A stretch of 64,000 nt of DNA from WHSW01 sp963842795 (GCA_963842795.1 CAWJHV010000006.1:122932-186931), one strand, 5' to 3'. Numbered from the stretch's first letter, positions 21,579 to 32,695 are shown. Notes: generated by a model not told the origin, from the letters alone. Program-made: numbers and translations.

Positions 21579-23202
21579 GCGCGCTCCGCGAACGCCAGGG
21601 CTGGCGGCGGCTCGAGGCCCACCACCGCGAGCTCGCCGGGCGTCACCTGCGCGAACTGTTCGCCGACGACCCGGACCGCGGCACCCGGCTGACCGCCGAG
21701 GCGGCCGGCCTCTACCTCGACTACTCGAAGAACCGGGTCACCGACGAGACCATCGCGCTCCTGGTCGCGCTCGCCGAGGAGTGCGGGCTCGCCGAGCGCC
21801 GCGAGGCGATGTTCCGCGGCGAGCACATCAACGTCTCCGAGGACCGGAGCGGTGCTGCACGTGGCGCTGCGGATGCCGCGCGAACGCTCGCTGGTCGTCG
21901 ACGGCGTCGACGTGGTCAAGGAGGTGCACGAGGTCCTCGACCGGATGGGCAGCCTTCTGCGACCGGGTTCGCGGCGGCGAGTGGACCGGCCACACCGGTG
22001 AGCCGATCCGCAACGTGATCAACATCGGCATCGGCGGCTCGGACCTGGGGCCGGTGATGGCCTACGAGGCGCTGCGCCACTACTCGCGCCGCGACATGAC
22101 CTTCCGCTTCGTCTCCAACGTCGACGGCACCGACTTCGCCGAGGCGACCCGCGACCTCGACCCCGCCGAGACCCTGTTCATCGTCTCCTCGAAGACGTTC
22201 ACGACCCTGGAGACGATGACCAACGCGCACACGGCGCGCGACTGGGCGCTCGCCGGGCTCGGCGGCGACGAGGCGGCGATCGCCAAGCACTTCGTCGCCG
22301 TCTCCACCAACGCCGAGGGCGTCGCCGAGTTCGGCATCGACACCGAGAACATGTTCGGCTTCTGGGAATGGGTCGGGGGCCGCTACTCGATGGACTCGGC
22401 GATCGGCCTCTCGACCATGCTCGCGATCGGTCCCGAGGCATTCGGCGAGATGCTCGCCGGCTTCCACGCCGTCGACGAGCACTTCCGCGAGGCGCCCACG
22501 GGCGAGAACCTGCCGGCGCTGATGGGCCTGCTCGCGGTCTGGTACGGCGACTTCTTCGGCGCCCAGACGGTCGCCGTGCTGCCCTACGAGCAGTACCTGA
22601 AGCGCTTCCCCGCCTACCTGCAGCAGCTGACGATGGAGTCGAACGGCAAGCACGTGACGCTCGACGGCGAGCCGGTCGACTACGAGACCGGCGCCGTCTA
22701 CTGGGGCGAGCCGGGGACCAACGGCCAGCACTCCTTCTACCAGCTGATCCACCAGGGAACGAAGCTGATCCCCTGCGATTTCATCGGCTTCTACGAGCCG
22801 CTCAACCCGCTCGGCGACCACCACGACCTGCTGCTCTCGAACGTGTTCGCCCAGGCGGAGGCGCTCGCCTTCGGCAAGACGCCCGACGAGGTGCGCGCCG
22901 AGGGCACGCCGGAGGCGCTCGTCCCGCACCGGGTGTTCGAGGGCAACCGGCCGACCAACACGATCCTCGCCCGGCGGCTGGACCCGAGCACGCTCGGCAG
23001 CCTGGTTGCGCTCTACGAGCACTCCGTCTTCACCCAGGGCACGGTCTGGGGTATCGACTCCTTCGACCAGTGGGGAGTCGAGCTGGGCAAGGTGCTGGCG
23101 AAGCGGATCATCCCCGAGCTCCAGGGCGACGGCGAGCTCGACCACGACAGCTCGACCAACGAGCTCATCCGCCGCTACCGCGAGAACCGCTCCGGTGGCT
23201 AG
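21575..23202 (+). CDS. pgi: Glucose-6-phosphate isomerase (two frameshifts)
   Basis: Interconverts glucose-6-phosphate and fructose-6-phosphate, linking the pentose pathway to glycolysis. The ATG at 21575 overlaps the permease stop. Motifs: LYLDYSKNRVTDET near the N-terminus; GIGGSDLGPVMAYEAL and SSKTFTTLETMTN (phosphate binding); FGFWEWVGGRYSMDSAIG; MESNGKHV with the catalytic Glu; GTNGQHSFYQLIHQG with the catalytic His; and FDQWGVELGKVLAKRI with the catalytic Lys. There are about 541 residues, typical for the family. Two shifts lie near 21845 and 21955; the remaining 1.2 kb is open. Confidence 0.95.
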
Positions 23203-23883
23203 CGCCGGACTGGCCAAGGCGGCTGCCCTGTTCGACATCGACGGCACGCTGATCGCGACCGGCGGTGCCTCCGACCGCGCCTGGCATCGCGCCTTCCTGT
23301 GAGCTCCACGACGTCTCGGTCAACGTGCCCGACTACACCGGCAAGGGCGTGCCCGATCCCGAGGTCGGCCTCGAGTGCTTCCGCGGCGCGCTCGGCCGCG
23401 AGCCCGAGGGCGAGGAGATGGCGAAGCTGATGGCGCTGCGCCAGCGCTACCTCGGCGAGGAGGTGGAGAGCTCGCCCGGCTACCGGGTGATGCCGGGGGT
23501 GGTCGAGCTGCTCGAGCGGCTCACGGGCGAGGGTCGCCTGGTCGGGCCTGATCACCGGCAACACCGAGCCCGCGGCGCACACGAAGCTCGCCCGCGCCGA
23601 CCTCAACCGCTATTTCGCCTTCGGCGGCTACGGCTCGGACGCCAACGTCCGCGCCGACGTCTGTCGCAAGGCGCTCGACCGCGCCGCCCGGATCGCCGGC
23701 GGGAGCTTCGACCGCGAGGGCTCGATCGCGATCGGCGACACCCCGCTCGACGTCGAGGCCGGCCACGACGCGGGGATCCGGGTGCTCAGCGTGGCGACGG
23801 GCGAGTACTCGGTGCAGCAGCTGCGCGAGGCCTCAGGAGACTGGGTGGTGGCCGATCTCAGCGCCGGCAACCTCCCTTTCTGA
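23195..23883 (+). CDS. HAD-superfamily phosphatase (two frameshifts)
   Basis: Haloacid-dehalogenase phosphohydrolase of about 228 residues, resembling phosphoglycolate phosphatases. Motif I is AALFDIDGTLIATGG. An extra T near 23299 shifts the frame to LHDVSVNVPDYTGKGVPDP, a second shift near 23545 leads to motif II (LITGNTEPAAHTKL), and motif IV follows (IAIGDTPLDVEAGHDAGI). It ends SAGNLPF at 23881-23883. The GTG start at 23195 lies inside the last codons of pgi. The position after pgi suggests a sugar-phosphate phosphatase, but the substrate is unproven. Confidence 0.82.
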
Positions 23884-23887
23884 CTCC

Positions 23888-24460
23888 CTGCGCGACTGGC
23901 TGGCGCGGCCGGGCGAGCACACCGTCGGCAGCCTGATCGAGCTCTTCGAGGAGAAGAGCTTCGCGATCCTGTTCGTGATCCTGCTCGGGGTCCCGGCGCT
24001 GCCGCTGCCCACCGGCGGCGTGACCCACGTCTTCGAGGTGATCGCGGTCCTGCTCGCGGCGCAGCTGGTCGTCGGCCGCGACGCGATCTGGCTCCCGCGG
24101 AGGTGGTGCCGCCTCGAACTCGCCGGCGACAAGCAGCAGAAGTTCATCGCCGGCCTGATGAAGCTGATCGGCAGGCTCGAGCGCCTCTCCAAGCCCCGCT
24201 TTACCTTCCTGTTCGGCTCCCGGCTGAGCAACTCGGTCTTCGGCCTGGTGGTGATCGCGGCCTCGGTGGCCGCGTTCCTGGCGCCGCCGTTCACCGGCCT
24301 CGACACGCTCCCGGCGCTCGGCGCCGTCCTGATCTCGCTCGCGGTCCTGCTCGAGGACGTGATCTTCCTCGTGGTCGGCCTGGTGGTGCTGGCGGCGGGG
24401 GTTCTGCTCGAGATCTTCCTCGGCAAGGCGGCGATCAATGCGATCGGCGACCTTTTCTAG
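23888..24460 (+). CDS. ExoD-family membrane protein
   Basis: About 190 residues with the ExoD pattern: LIELFEEKSFAILFVILLG, then VPALPLPTGG, VVGRDAIWLPRRW, and a long helical C-terminus with two or three hydrophobic segments (FGLVVIAASVAAFLAPPFTG, VLLEDVIFLVVGLVVLAAGV). ExoD proteins were first linked to exopolysaccharide synthesis; the molecular role is not established. No ATG or GTG opens the frame before the conserved region. CTG 23888 is the nearest plausible codon, while GTG 23975 would remove the first motif. The start may be obscured by an indel like those in the HAD gene just upstream. It converges on ettA. Confidence 0.75.
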   Translation: MRDWLARPGEHTVGSLIELFEEKSFAILFVILLGVPALPLPTGGVTHVFEVIAVLLAAQLVVGRDAIWLPRRWCRLELAGDKQQKFIAGLMKLIGRLERLSKPRFTFLFGSRLSNSVFGLVVIAASVAAFLAPPFTGLDTLPALGAVLISLAVLLEDVIFLVVGLVVLAAGVLLEIFLGKAAINAIGDLF

Positions 24461-24493
24461 GGCGCTCTACTTCCGCTGCCCGCCGCCCGGGCG

Positions 24494-26149
<1,656 letters not shown>

Positions 26150-26208
26150 GGGCCGATGAGGTTAGGAGGTCGAGGCGTGCCCGCGGCCGCCGTGGGTAGG
26201 GGAGAGGC

Positions 26209-27955
26209 GTGAGAGGCAGGGGACTGATCGCCGTCGTGGCCGCAATCGTCGCGGTCGTCGCGACCCGCTCCGGCGGGCGCCGAGCCCACCGCGACCGGCA
26301 CCGGAGGCGCCGCCGCGACCGTCGACCGGCTGGCGACGAAGGCCGCGATCGAGACCCTCCGCGACGGCGGGAACGCGGTCGACGCGGCGGTCGCCGCGGC
26401 CGGCGTCCTGGGGGTCACCGAGCCGTTCTCGTCGGGGATCGGCGGCGGCGGCTTCATGCTCGTGCGCACGCCCGACGGCCGCGTGGCGGCCATCGACGGA
26501 CGCGAGACGGCCCCGGCGGCGATGACGCCGCGCTCGTTCTTCGCCGGCGGCCAACCCCTGGACTTCGAAGCGGCCCGCTACAGCGGCCTCTCGGCCGGCG
26601 TGCCGGGCACGGTCGCGACCTGGGAGCTGGCGCTAGACCGCTACGGGACCCGCTCGCTCGGGCGCGCGCTGCAGCCGGGGATCGCGGTGGCCGAGCACGG
26701 CTTCCGCGTCGACCGGACGTTCTTCGGCCAGATCGAGCTCAACCGGGACTTCTTCGACGACGTGCCCTCCACGGCCGCCATCTACCTCGACAGCGACGGC
26801 ACTCCGCGCGACGTCGGCACCACGCTCCGCAATCCGGACATGGCCCGCGCCTACGAGCGGATCGGGCGTCTCGGCGCCCGCGGCTTCTACCGCGGCCCGA
26901 TCGCCGCCGGGATGGCGAGGGCGGCCCGTCGCCCGCCGGTCGCCCCGGACGCCGACCACGAGTGGCTCGCGGGGCTCCTGGGCAAGCGCGACCTGAAGGG
27001 CTACGAAGCGCTGGTCCGCGAGCCGACCCGCGTCGGCTACCGCGGCTACGACATCTGGGGGATGCCGCCGCCCTCGAGCGGGGGCTCGACGGTCGGCGAG
27101 GCGCTCAACATCCTCGAGGGCTACTCGCCGCTCGGCCTCGACCGCGCCCAGGCGCTGCACCGCTTCCTCGAGGCCTCGCGGTACGCGTTCGCCGATCGCA
27201 ACGCCTATGTCGCCGACCCGGCCTACTTCGACGTCCCGCTCGACGGGCTCCTCTCGGACTCGTTCGCCGCCGAGCGCCGGGCGCTGATCACCGACCAGGC
27301 CGCCGATGCCGGACCCGTCGACCCGGGCCAGCCGGACGACAACGCGGCGGCCGGCCGGATCGGGATCGACCGCGAGGGCAAGTCGACCACCCACCTCACC
27401 GTCGTCGACCGCGACGGCACGACCGTCGCCTACACGTTCACGATCGAGTCGACGGGCGGGAACGCCATCGTCGTCCCGCGCTGGGGCTTCTTGCTCAACA
27501 ACGAGCTCACGGACTTCAACTACGACGATCCGCGGCACCCGAACGCTCCCGCCGGCGGCAAGCGGCCGCGCAGCTCGATGGCGCCGACGATCGTCACCCG
27601 CGCCGGAGAGCCGGTGCTCGCGCTCGGCTCGCCGGGCGGCTCGACGATCATCACCACGGTCCTGCAGATCCTGCTCGAGCGGCTCGACCTCGGCAGGACG
27701 CTGCCCGAGGCGATCGCCGCGCCGCGCGCGTCGCAGCAGAACTCCGAGGTGACCACGGCCGAGGCGGCCTTCCGCCGCTCGCCCGAGGGCGGCGCCCTGA
27801 GGGCCCTGTACGGGCACCGCCTCGTCCCGGTCGACGCCGACCCCCCCGAGATCGGCGCGGCCACCGGGATCGAGTTCCTCGCCGGCGGCGATCTGCTCGC
27901 GGCCGCGGAGCCCGAGCGCCGTGGCGGCGGCACCGCCATGGTCGCGGCGCCGTAG
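26209..27955 (+). CDS. ggt: Gamma-glutamyltransferase (one frameshift near the signal peptide)
   Basis: Secreted or membrane-anchored enzyme that cleaves glutathione and other gamma-glutamyl compounds; it self-processes into two subunits. GTG 26209 starts a hydrophobic signal (GLIAVVAAIVAVVATRS). A one-base shift near 26275 leads to the mature frame (ATVDRLATKAAIETLRDGGN, AVDAAVAAAGVLGVTEPFSS, GIGGGGFMLVRTPDG). The processing site is GKSTTHLTVVDRDG, where the second Thr of STTH is the expected nucleophile; NNELTDFN and SMAPTIV plus LGSPGGSTII follow as in the family. The product is about 582 residues. It is divergent to ettA (59 bases); TAGGGG sits 6 bases before the GTG. Confidence 0.9.
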
Positions 27956-28047
27956 CCAGACCTTTCCCTTCTGAGCGGCGACGCGGGATAGGGTGGGCGT
28001 GGGCCTCGCATTCGGCGGGTCTCGCATCCACTTGGAGGGGAGCTCTC

Positions 28048-29238
28048 ATGGGCGGTCAGATCCGCGATCACATTCGCGGCAACGTCGTCGGGTACCTGGC
28101 GCTGTTCCTGTTTGCGATGAGCGGCAGTGCAGCGGCGCTCGACGGCAGCGACACGGTGTTCACTGACGACATCGTCGACGGGCAGGTGAAGACTGCCGAC
28201 ATCGGCACCGGCCAGGTGCGAAGCGTCGACGTCGCCGACGACACGGGTCCAGCGGCGCTCACCGGCACCGACGTCGCGGCCGACTCGCTGACCGGCGCAG
28301 ACGTCGCCGACAACGACTCGCTCGGCGGAGCCGAGATCGACGAGGCCGGCCTCGATTCGAGCGTCCTGCAGCGGCGCCTGCAGAGCGGCTGCCCGGGGGG
28401 CCAGGCCGTGGCCGACGTCGATGCCGGTGGGACCCCAACGTGCGTCACTCTCGGGGGCCCGCCCTCGGGGGCCGCCGGCGGCGCTCTGGCCGGCACCTAC
28501 CCGAACCCGTCCATCGCCGAGGGCGCGGTCGCGGCGTTCGAGGTCCAGAACAACTCGATCAGCGCGACGGAGGTGGCCGATACGAGCACTCTGGGGACAG
28601 CGGAGATCAGCGAGGGCAATCTCTTCAACGACAACTCGATCGCCGCGAGCGACATCGCCACCGACGCCGTGGGGTCCCTCGAGGTCGATGGCACCCTGAC
28701 CGGGGCGAACATCGTCGACGCGGCGCTCGGCACGGCCGACATCGCCAACGACTCGCTCACCGGCACGGACATCAGCGAATCCACGCTGGCCAAGGTCCCG
28801 GACGCCGACAAGCTCGACGGGGTCGACCTGCCGAGGCTGCAGAACCAGGGTTCCTACGGTTCGAACTCGAGCTCCGTCTGCAGCCCGCCCGCGAGTTTCA
28901 CCAACTGCATCGTCACCGGCCTCACTCTGCCGGGCCCCGGGAACTCGAGCGTCCTGGTGACGGCGAGCGGCGCCTGGACCGGAGGGGGGATCGGCGCCGA
29001 CACCGGGCAGTGCAAGCTGCGCCGCGACAACGCCACGACCAGCGTTGGTTTCGGCGCGACAGTCACCCTGGGTCAGGGCGGCAACGAGCACGAGTTCTAC
29101 GGCGACGGGTTCTCGCGCACGGCGATCGACACCAACGTCCCGCCCGGAGCGCACAACTATGCGCTGACATGCGCCGGGACCAACGGCGACTTCGCGGTGC
29201 ACGGCATGCAGATCACGGCGGTGCGTCTGAGCGGCTGA
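28048..29238 (+). CDS. Exported repeat protein with ADKLDG and GTYPNP motifs
   Basis: Intact 396-residue protein from ATG 28048 behind GGAGGGG (28034-28040). An N-terminal hydrophobic segment (NVVGYLALFLFAMSGSAAAL) suggests export or anchoring. Residues 35-270 are short imperfect repeats of the type D-S-L-T-G-x-D-V/I and I-A-x-x-D-I, e.g. ANDSLTGTDISESTLAKV, ending in PDADKLDGVDLP. It also has GGALAGTYPNPSIAEGAV, a motif widespread in long fibrous surface or phage-tail-like proteins. A Cys-containing C-terminal domain follows (CSPPASFTNCIVTGL, then QCKLRRDN and LTCAGTNGD). The repeats probably make a beta-helical stalk. Function unknown; similar repeat proteins recur in Thermoleophilia (recollection, not checked). 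Confidence 0.7.
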   Translation: MGGQIRDHIRGNVVGYLALFLFAMSGSAAALDGSDTVFTDDIVDGQVKTADIGTGQVRSVDVADDTGPAALTGTDVAADSLTGADVADNDSLGGAEIDEAGLDSSVLQRRLQSGCPGGQAVADVDAGGTPTCVTLGGPPSGAAGGALAGTYPNPSIAEGAVAAFEVQNNSISATEVADTSTLGTAEISEGNLFNDNSIAASDIATDAVGSLEVDGTLTGANIVDAALGTADIANDSLTGTDISESTLAKVPDADKLDGVDLPRLQNQGSYGSNSSSVCSPPASFTNCIVTGLTLPGPGNSSVLVTASGAWTGGGIGADTGQCKLRRDNATTSVGFGATVTLGQGGNEHEFYGDGFSRTAIDTNVPPGAHNYALTCAGTNGDFAVHGMQITAVRLSG

Positions 29239-29272
29239 GTCAGGCTTCGCCCAGGAACCCGAGCACCAGCCG

Positions 29273-29288
29273 GGCGGAGCGGTCCGCC
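29273..29288. terminator. Short hairpin between convergent genes
   Basis: GGCGGA-GCGG-TCCGCC, a 6-bp perfect stem in the 52-base gap between the converging genes ending at 29238 and 29291. There is no T tract, so termination is only suggested by position. Confidence 0.35.
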
Positions 29289-29290
29289 GC

Positions 29291-30214
29291 TCAGGCCTGC
29301 GGCGGCGGGCCGGGCACGTCGATCAGCTCGTCGGCCTCCTCGGCGAGCCGGCGGGCGACGGCCGCCGAGGCGTTGCAGAGCGCGTCGAGATCGGCCGCCG
29401 TCTTTTTGTGGCCCTTGACGTTGCATACCAGGGCCCCGGCGCAGAGCTCGAACGCATAGGCCTCGGGGGAGTGGGCGTCGAGCCAGACTAGGAAGGTGGG
29501 CGAGAGGACCTGGAGGGCGCGGTTCATGTCGTCCTTGGCGCCGATGAAGATCTCGTAGCGCTTGTCGACGGCCTCCGACTCCTGCTCGACCCGCTGGCGC
29601 CGGCGGAAGACGTCCTCGGCCGAGTCCATGAACCGGAAGCCGACCCGCCGCTGGCAGTAGAGCTCCTGGAGCAGGTGGGCGGTCGCGGGCAGCTGGGTCA
29701 TCGCGATCGTGTAGTGGATGTAGGTCGTCTGGCGGTCGCCGTCGGAGTCGCGGGTGGTCTCCTCGTAGGTGTAGAGGCAGAGGCTGCCGTCCATGCCCCC
29801 GGGGAGGACGCCGTTGAAGCGCTGCTCGGCGTAGCGCTTGTCGCCCTTCGAGAGCAGCGGGGTCACCGGGGGCAGGTTCGAGCGCCCGTCGATGCGGCTG
29901 AGGCCGCGCCCGTTGGCGTAGGCGTTGAAGAAGTCCTGGCTCGCGCGAGAGCTGGCGAGCAGCCAGACGATCAGCAACACGAGGAGGACGACCGCGCCGG
30001 CAGCCGCGCCGCCGATCGCGATGCTGCCCTGGCTGGTGCCGACGATCAGGGCGACGGCGATCAGGATGCCGCCGCCGATCAGGGTCACCGGGTGCGCGAT
30101 CAGACGCCGCAGGTGCATGCCGCGGGTGTCGCCGGCGTCGTCGGGGACCGGGGTCGGCTCGGGCGCGTCTGTCAGGGTCGGCTCGGCGCCCGGGGGCGGC
30201 TCGCTCGCGTTCAC
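29291..30214 (-). CDS. Membrane protein of unknown function
   Basis: Intact 307 residues. A Pro/Glu-rich acidic N-terminus is followed by two adjacent transmembrane helices (LIAHPVTLIGGGILIAVALI and AAAGAVVLLVLLIVWLLASS, about residues 40-86). The rest is a soluble domain of about 210 residues (RASQDFFNAYANGRGL, FNGVLPGGMDGSLCLYTYEE). The topology (two helices, then a large cytoplasmic or exported domain) is known in several uncharacterised actinobacterial families, but I do not recognise a named domain. It converges on the repeat-protein gene and is divergent from mraZ. Confidence 0.65.
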   Translation of the reverse strand: MNASEPPPGAEPTLTDAPEPTPVPDDAGDTRGMHLRRLIAHPVTLIGGGILIAVALIVGTSQGSIAIGGAAAGAVVLLVLLIVWLLASSRASQDFFNAYANGRGLSRIDGRSNLPPVTPLLSKGDKRYAEQRFNGVLPGGMDGSLCLYTYEETTRDSDGDRQTTYIHYTIAMTQLPATAHLLQELYCQRRVGFRFMDSAEDVFRRRQRVEQESEAVDKRYEIFIGAKDDMNRALQVLSPTFLVWLDAHSPEAYAFELCAGALVCNVKGHKKTAADLDALCNASAAVARRLAEEADELIDVPGPPPQA

Positions 30215-30341
30215 GGCGGCAGCCTACCTGCAAGCGCCGTTGCATCCGGGCGCCCGCCCGGGCCCCTCGAGCCGCGGCCGACGGGGCGCCGGAGGCGCTT
30301 CGCAATGCGGAAAAACCGGACCTGGGCGGGTGGGTAGCAAG

Positions 30342-30354
30342 TCCGTCCGACGGA
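30342..30354. promoter_or_regulatory. Palindrome TCCGTC-C-GACGGA upstream of the mraZ promoter
   Basis: Perfect 6-bp inverted repeat with a 1-base centre, 28 bases upstream of the mraZ -35. The surrounding 290-base intergenic region 30215-30504 otherwise holds the mraZ promoter, its operator and the upstream region of the membrane-protein gene. The palindrome could be an operator; no regulator can be assigned. Confidence 0.3.
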
Positions 30355-30379
30355 TCGGGTCAAATCCCGGACCATCGTT

Positions 30380-30414
30380 GTGTTGCAAAGTGGGACACAG
30401 TGGGTTAGCGTGGC
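30380..30414 (+). promoter_or_regulatory. MraZ operator: four GTG repeats at 10-base spacing
   Basis: GTGTT (30380), GTGGG (30390), GTGGG (30400) and GTGGC (30410) recur exactly every 10 bases. In E. coli, MraZ binds TGGGN direct repeats separated by 5 bases in front of its own operon; the match in spacing and core is direct. The repeats cover the spacer and -10 of the mraZ promoter, so binding would repress the dcw operon. Confidence 0.75.
30383..30411 (+). promoter_or_regulatory. mraZ (dcw operon) promoter
   Basis: TTGCAA (30383-30388), 17-base spacer, TAGCGT (30406-30411). The predicted leader to mraZ ATG 30505 is about 86 bases. It overlaps the MraZ repeat operator. Confidence 0.6.
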
Positions 30415-30504
30415 CCAAGCAGTTGACCCAGGGGCCGGGGTGGTGAGGTTCCTCCCACCTCGCCACTCCGGCCCAGATCTTTCGTCGCTCCAACGTCCCG
30501 ACAG

Positions 30505-30942
30505 ATGGCCTTTCGCGGTCAGCACGACCACAACCTCGACTCCAAGGACCGGCTCACGGTCCCGGCCCGCTGGCGCGGGCCGCTCTCTGACGGGATCGTT
30601 CTCGTCGCCGGCCTCGACCCCTGCGTCGAGCTCTACACGCCGCAGGGTTATGAAGACTGGACCCAGCGCTTCCTCGCCAACCTCAACCGCCTCAGCGAGA
30701 AGGGGCGGATGATGTACCGGCGCTTCAACGCCTCGGCGGCCGACGAGGCGCTCGACTCGGCCGGGCGCGTGCGGCTCGCCAAGCACCTGATCGACCACGC
30801 CGACCTGCGCGGCCCCTGCAAGGTGATCGGGGTCGGCGACCACATCGAGATCTGGAACGCCGAGCGCTGGGCCGCGCACTCCGACGAGCTCGCCGACCAG
30901 GCCAACGCCCTGGCCGAGGAGCTCGCCGCGTCCTCCGGCTGA
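30505..30942 (+). CDS. mraZ: Transcriptional regulator MraZ
   Basis: Intact 145 residues, made of two SpoVT-AbrB-like DNA-binding repeats. The first has LDSKDRLTVPARWRGPL, the second ALDSAGRVRLAKHLIDHA; both contain the conserved D-x-x-x-R pattern. MraZ forms rings and represses the division and cell wall operon from repeats such as those at 30380-30414. The ATG start gives MAFRGQHDHNLDSKDRL, typical for the family (F-x-G-x-x-x-H-x-L-D). It is followed 5 bases later by rsmH. Confidence 0.95.
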   Translation: MAFRGQHDHNLDSKDRLTVPARWRGPLSDGIVLVAGLDPCVELYTPQGYEDWTQRFLANLNRLSEKGRMMYRRFNASAADEALDSAGRVRLAKHLIDHADLRGPCKVIGVGDHIEIWNAERWAAHSDELADQANALAEELAASSG

Positions 30943-30947
30943 GCACG

Positions 30948-31934
30948 ATGGCCACACTGACCTACATGGCGACCGAGCACCTGCCAGTCCTCGCCTCGGA
31001 GCTGATCGCGCTCACCGACCCGCAGCCCGGCGAGCTGGTGGTCGACTGCACCTTCGGCAGCGGCGGCCACGCCCGGCTCGCCGCCGAGCGCATCGGACCG
31101 ACGGGGAACCTGATCGCGGTCGACCGCGATCCGACGGCCGCCGAGCGCTTCGAGGCGCTCGAGCCCGAGCTCGCCTCCCGGGCGAGCTTCGAGCCCGGCA
31201 ACTTCGCCGACGTGCTCGAGCGGCTCGCCGCCGACGGGGAGCAGCCCGACGTCGTGATCATGGACCTCGGGGTCTCGTCGCTGCAGCTCGACGCCGCCGA
31301 GCGCGGGTTCTCCTACTCCTACGACGCGCCGCTCGACATGCGCATGGACACCTCCCAGCCGCTGAGCGCGCTCGAGGTCGTCAACGAGTGGCCGGCGAAG
31401 CGGCTCGAGGGAACGATCCGCGAGCTCGGCGAGGAGCGCCACGCCCGCTCGATCGCCGCCGAGATCGCCCGCCGCCGGCCGCTGCGGACCACCGGGGAGC
31501 TCGTCGAGGCGATCCGCGCCGCCGTCCCGCCCGCCTACCGCTTCGGCCGCGGCCACCCAGCGAAGCGCACCTTCCAGGCGATCAGAATCGCCGTCAACGC
31601 GGAGCTCGAGTCGCTCGACCGGGGGCTGGCGAGCGCCTGGGAGATGCTCGGCGACGGCGGCCGGCTGGCGGTGATCGCCTTCCACTCGCTCGAGGACCGG
31701 CGCGTCAAGAGGCTGTTCGCCGACCTCGCCCGCGGCTGCATCTGCCCGCCCGAGCTCCCGGTCTGCCGCTGCGGCCACGAGCCCGAGGCCGAGCTGCTCG
31801 CGCGGCGCGCGGTCAAGCCCTCGGAGGAGGAGATCTCGCGCAACCCGCGCTCGCGCTCGGCCCGGCTGCGGGTGGCGCGCAAGCTCGGCGACGCAGGAAC
31901 CGGCCGTGGCGGGGCCGAAAGGGCGCCCAGGTGA
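30948..31934 (+). CDS. rsmH: 16S rRNA (cytosine-1402-N4)-methyltransferase RsmH
   Basis: Intact 328 residues (also called MraW). Motifs: EHLPVLASELI at the start; the SAM-binding DCTFGSGGHARLAAE; VIMDLGVSSLQLDAAERGFS; the substrate region DMRMDTSQPLSA; GHPAKRTFQAIRIAVNAEL; and the C-terminal FHSLEDRRVKRLF. It methylates C1402 of 16S rRNA in the decoding centre. An alternative start at ATG 30966 (MATEHLPVL) would give a more usual N-terminus, because six residues precede it here. The stop overlaps the ftsL start as GTGA. Confidence 0.95.
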   Translation: MATLTYMATEHLPVLASELIALTDPQPGELVVDCTFGSGGHARLAAERIGPTGNLIAVDRDPTAAERFEALEPELASRASFEPGNFADVLERLAADGEQPDVVIMDLGVSSLQLDAAERGFSYSYDAPLDMRMDTSQPLSALEVVNEWPAKRLEGTIRELGEERHARSIAAEIARRRPLRTTGELVEAIRAAVPPAYRFGRGHPAKRTFQAIRIAVNAELESLDRGLASAWEMLGDGGRLAVIAFHSLEDRRVKRLFADLARGCICPPELPVCRCGHEPEAELLARRAVKPSEEEISRNPRSRSARLRVARKLGDAGTGRGGAERAPR

Positions 31935-32695
31935 GAGCGATGGCGACGACGGCGACAGCGAGATCCACGGCACCGGCACGACGCGCTCCGGCCACCCGGA
32001 CGGCTCCGGCGCGAGTGACCCGCCCTTCTAGGGCGAAGCGCTCGTCCGCTCCGCGGCGGCGTCGCGGGACGACCCCGATGACGGGCTTCGTCCCCGTCGC
32101 GGCCGTGCGCACGGTCGGAGCGGTGGGCGGGATCGCCGACTCCGGGATCTTCCTCTGGCTCACCAGGGGGCGCCTGTGGATCGGGCTCCTCGGAGCCCTG
32201 CTGGTGGGAATCGTCGGCCTCAACGTGATGGCGCTCAGCTTCAGCGCCTCCTCGAGCTCCGCCGGCCAGCAGGCCGACGAGCTCAAGCGCCAGAACTCGG
32301 CCCTGCAGACGCAGCTCGCGAGCAAGCTCTCGAGCGAGCAGGTGCAGGCCGCAGCGGAGACGCTCGGCCTCGTCTTCGCGCCCCCGGGCTCGATCCGATA
32401 CCTGCACACCTCGCCCGGCGACGCCGCCAAGGCCGCCGAGCGGCTGCGCTCCGGCGACCTCGATCCGTCCACCTACGTGCCGCCGCCGGTCGTGCCGGCC
32501 GAGGAGGCGCCGGTGATCGCGACCGACACCGCCACCGACCCGGTCGAGCCGGCGACGACCACGCCGGTCACCCCGGAGGTCCCGGTCGAGCCCGAGGTCG
32601 CGCCGACCGAGGTCGTCCCGGCCGAGACGGAGACGACCGTCCCGCCGGCCGAGACCGCGACCGCGGCGGCGGGCGGCGGCGTAGGCGCGCCGTGA
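31931..32695 (+). CDS. ftsL: FtsL-like division protein
   Basis: Position between rsmH and ftsI and architecture point to FtsL. There is a basic, Ala/Thr/Arg-rich cytoplasmic tail of about 80 residues, one transmembrane helix (LWIGLLGALLVGIVGLNVMA, about residues 80-103) and a coiled coil (QQADELKRQNSALQTQLASK followed by SSEQVQAAAETLGLVFAPPG). A 70-residue Pro/Thr/Glu-rich tail follows. FtsL forms a complex with FtsQ and activates FtsI/FtsW. FtsL sequences are poorly conserved, so the call rests on context. GTG 31931 (overlapping rsmH) or ATG 31940 may be the start. The acidic tail is longer than in most FtsL proteins. Confidence 0.7.
   Translation: MRAMATTATARSTAPARRAPATRTAPARVTRPSRAKRSSAPRRRRGTTPMTGFVPVAAVRTVGAVGGIADSGIFLWLTRGRLWIGLLGALLVGIVGLNVMALSFSASSSSAGQQADELKRQNSALQTQLASKLSSEQVQAAAETLGLVFAPPGSIRYLHTSPGDAAKAAERLRSGDLDPSTYVPPPVVPAEEAPVIATDTATDPVEPATTTPVTPEVPVEPEVAPTEVVPAETETTVPPAETATAAAGGGVGAP

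Noticed and set aside
30648..31979. Long open frames antisense to rsmH, ftsI, mur genes and ftsZ (often 300-600 codons)
   Set aside because: At about 72 percent G+C, antisense and out-of-frame ORFs are long by chance. Their products are Arg/Asp/Leu-rich or Ser/Arg-rich with no motifs, and real genes occupy the same bases.
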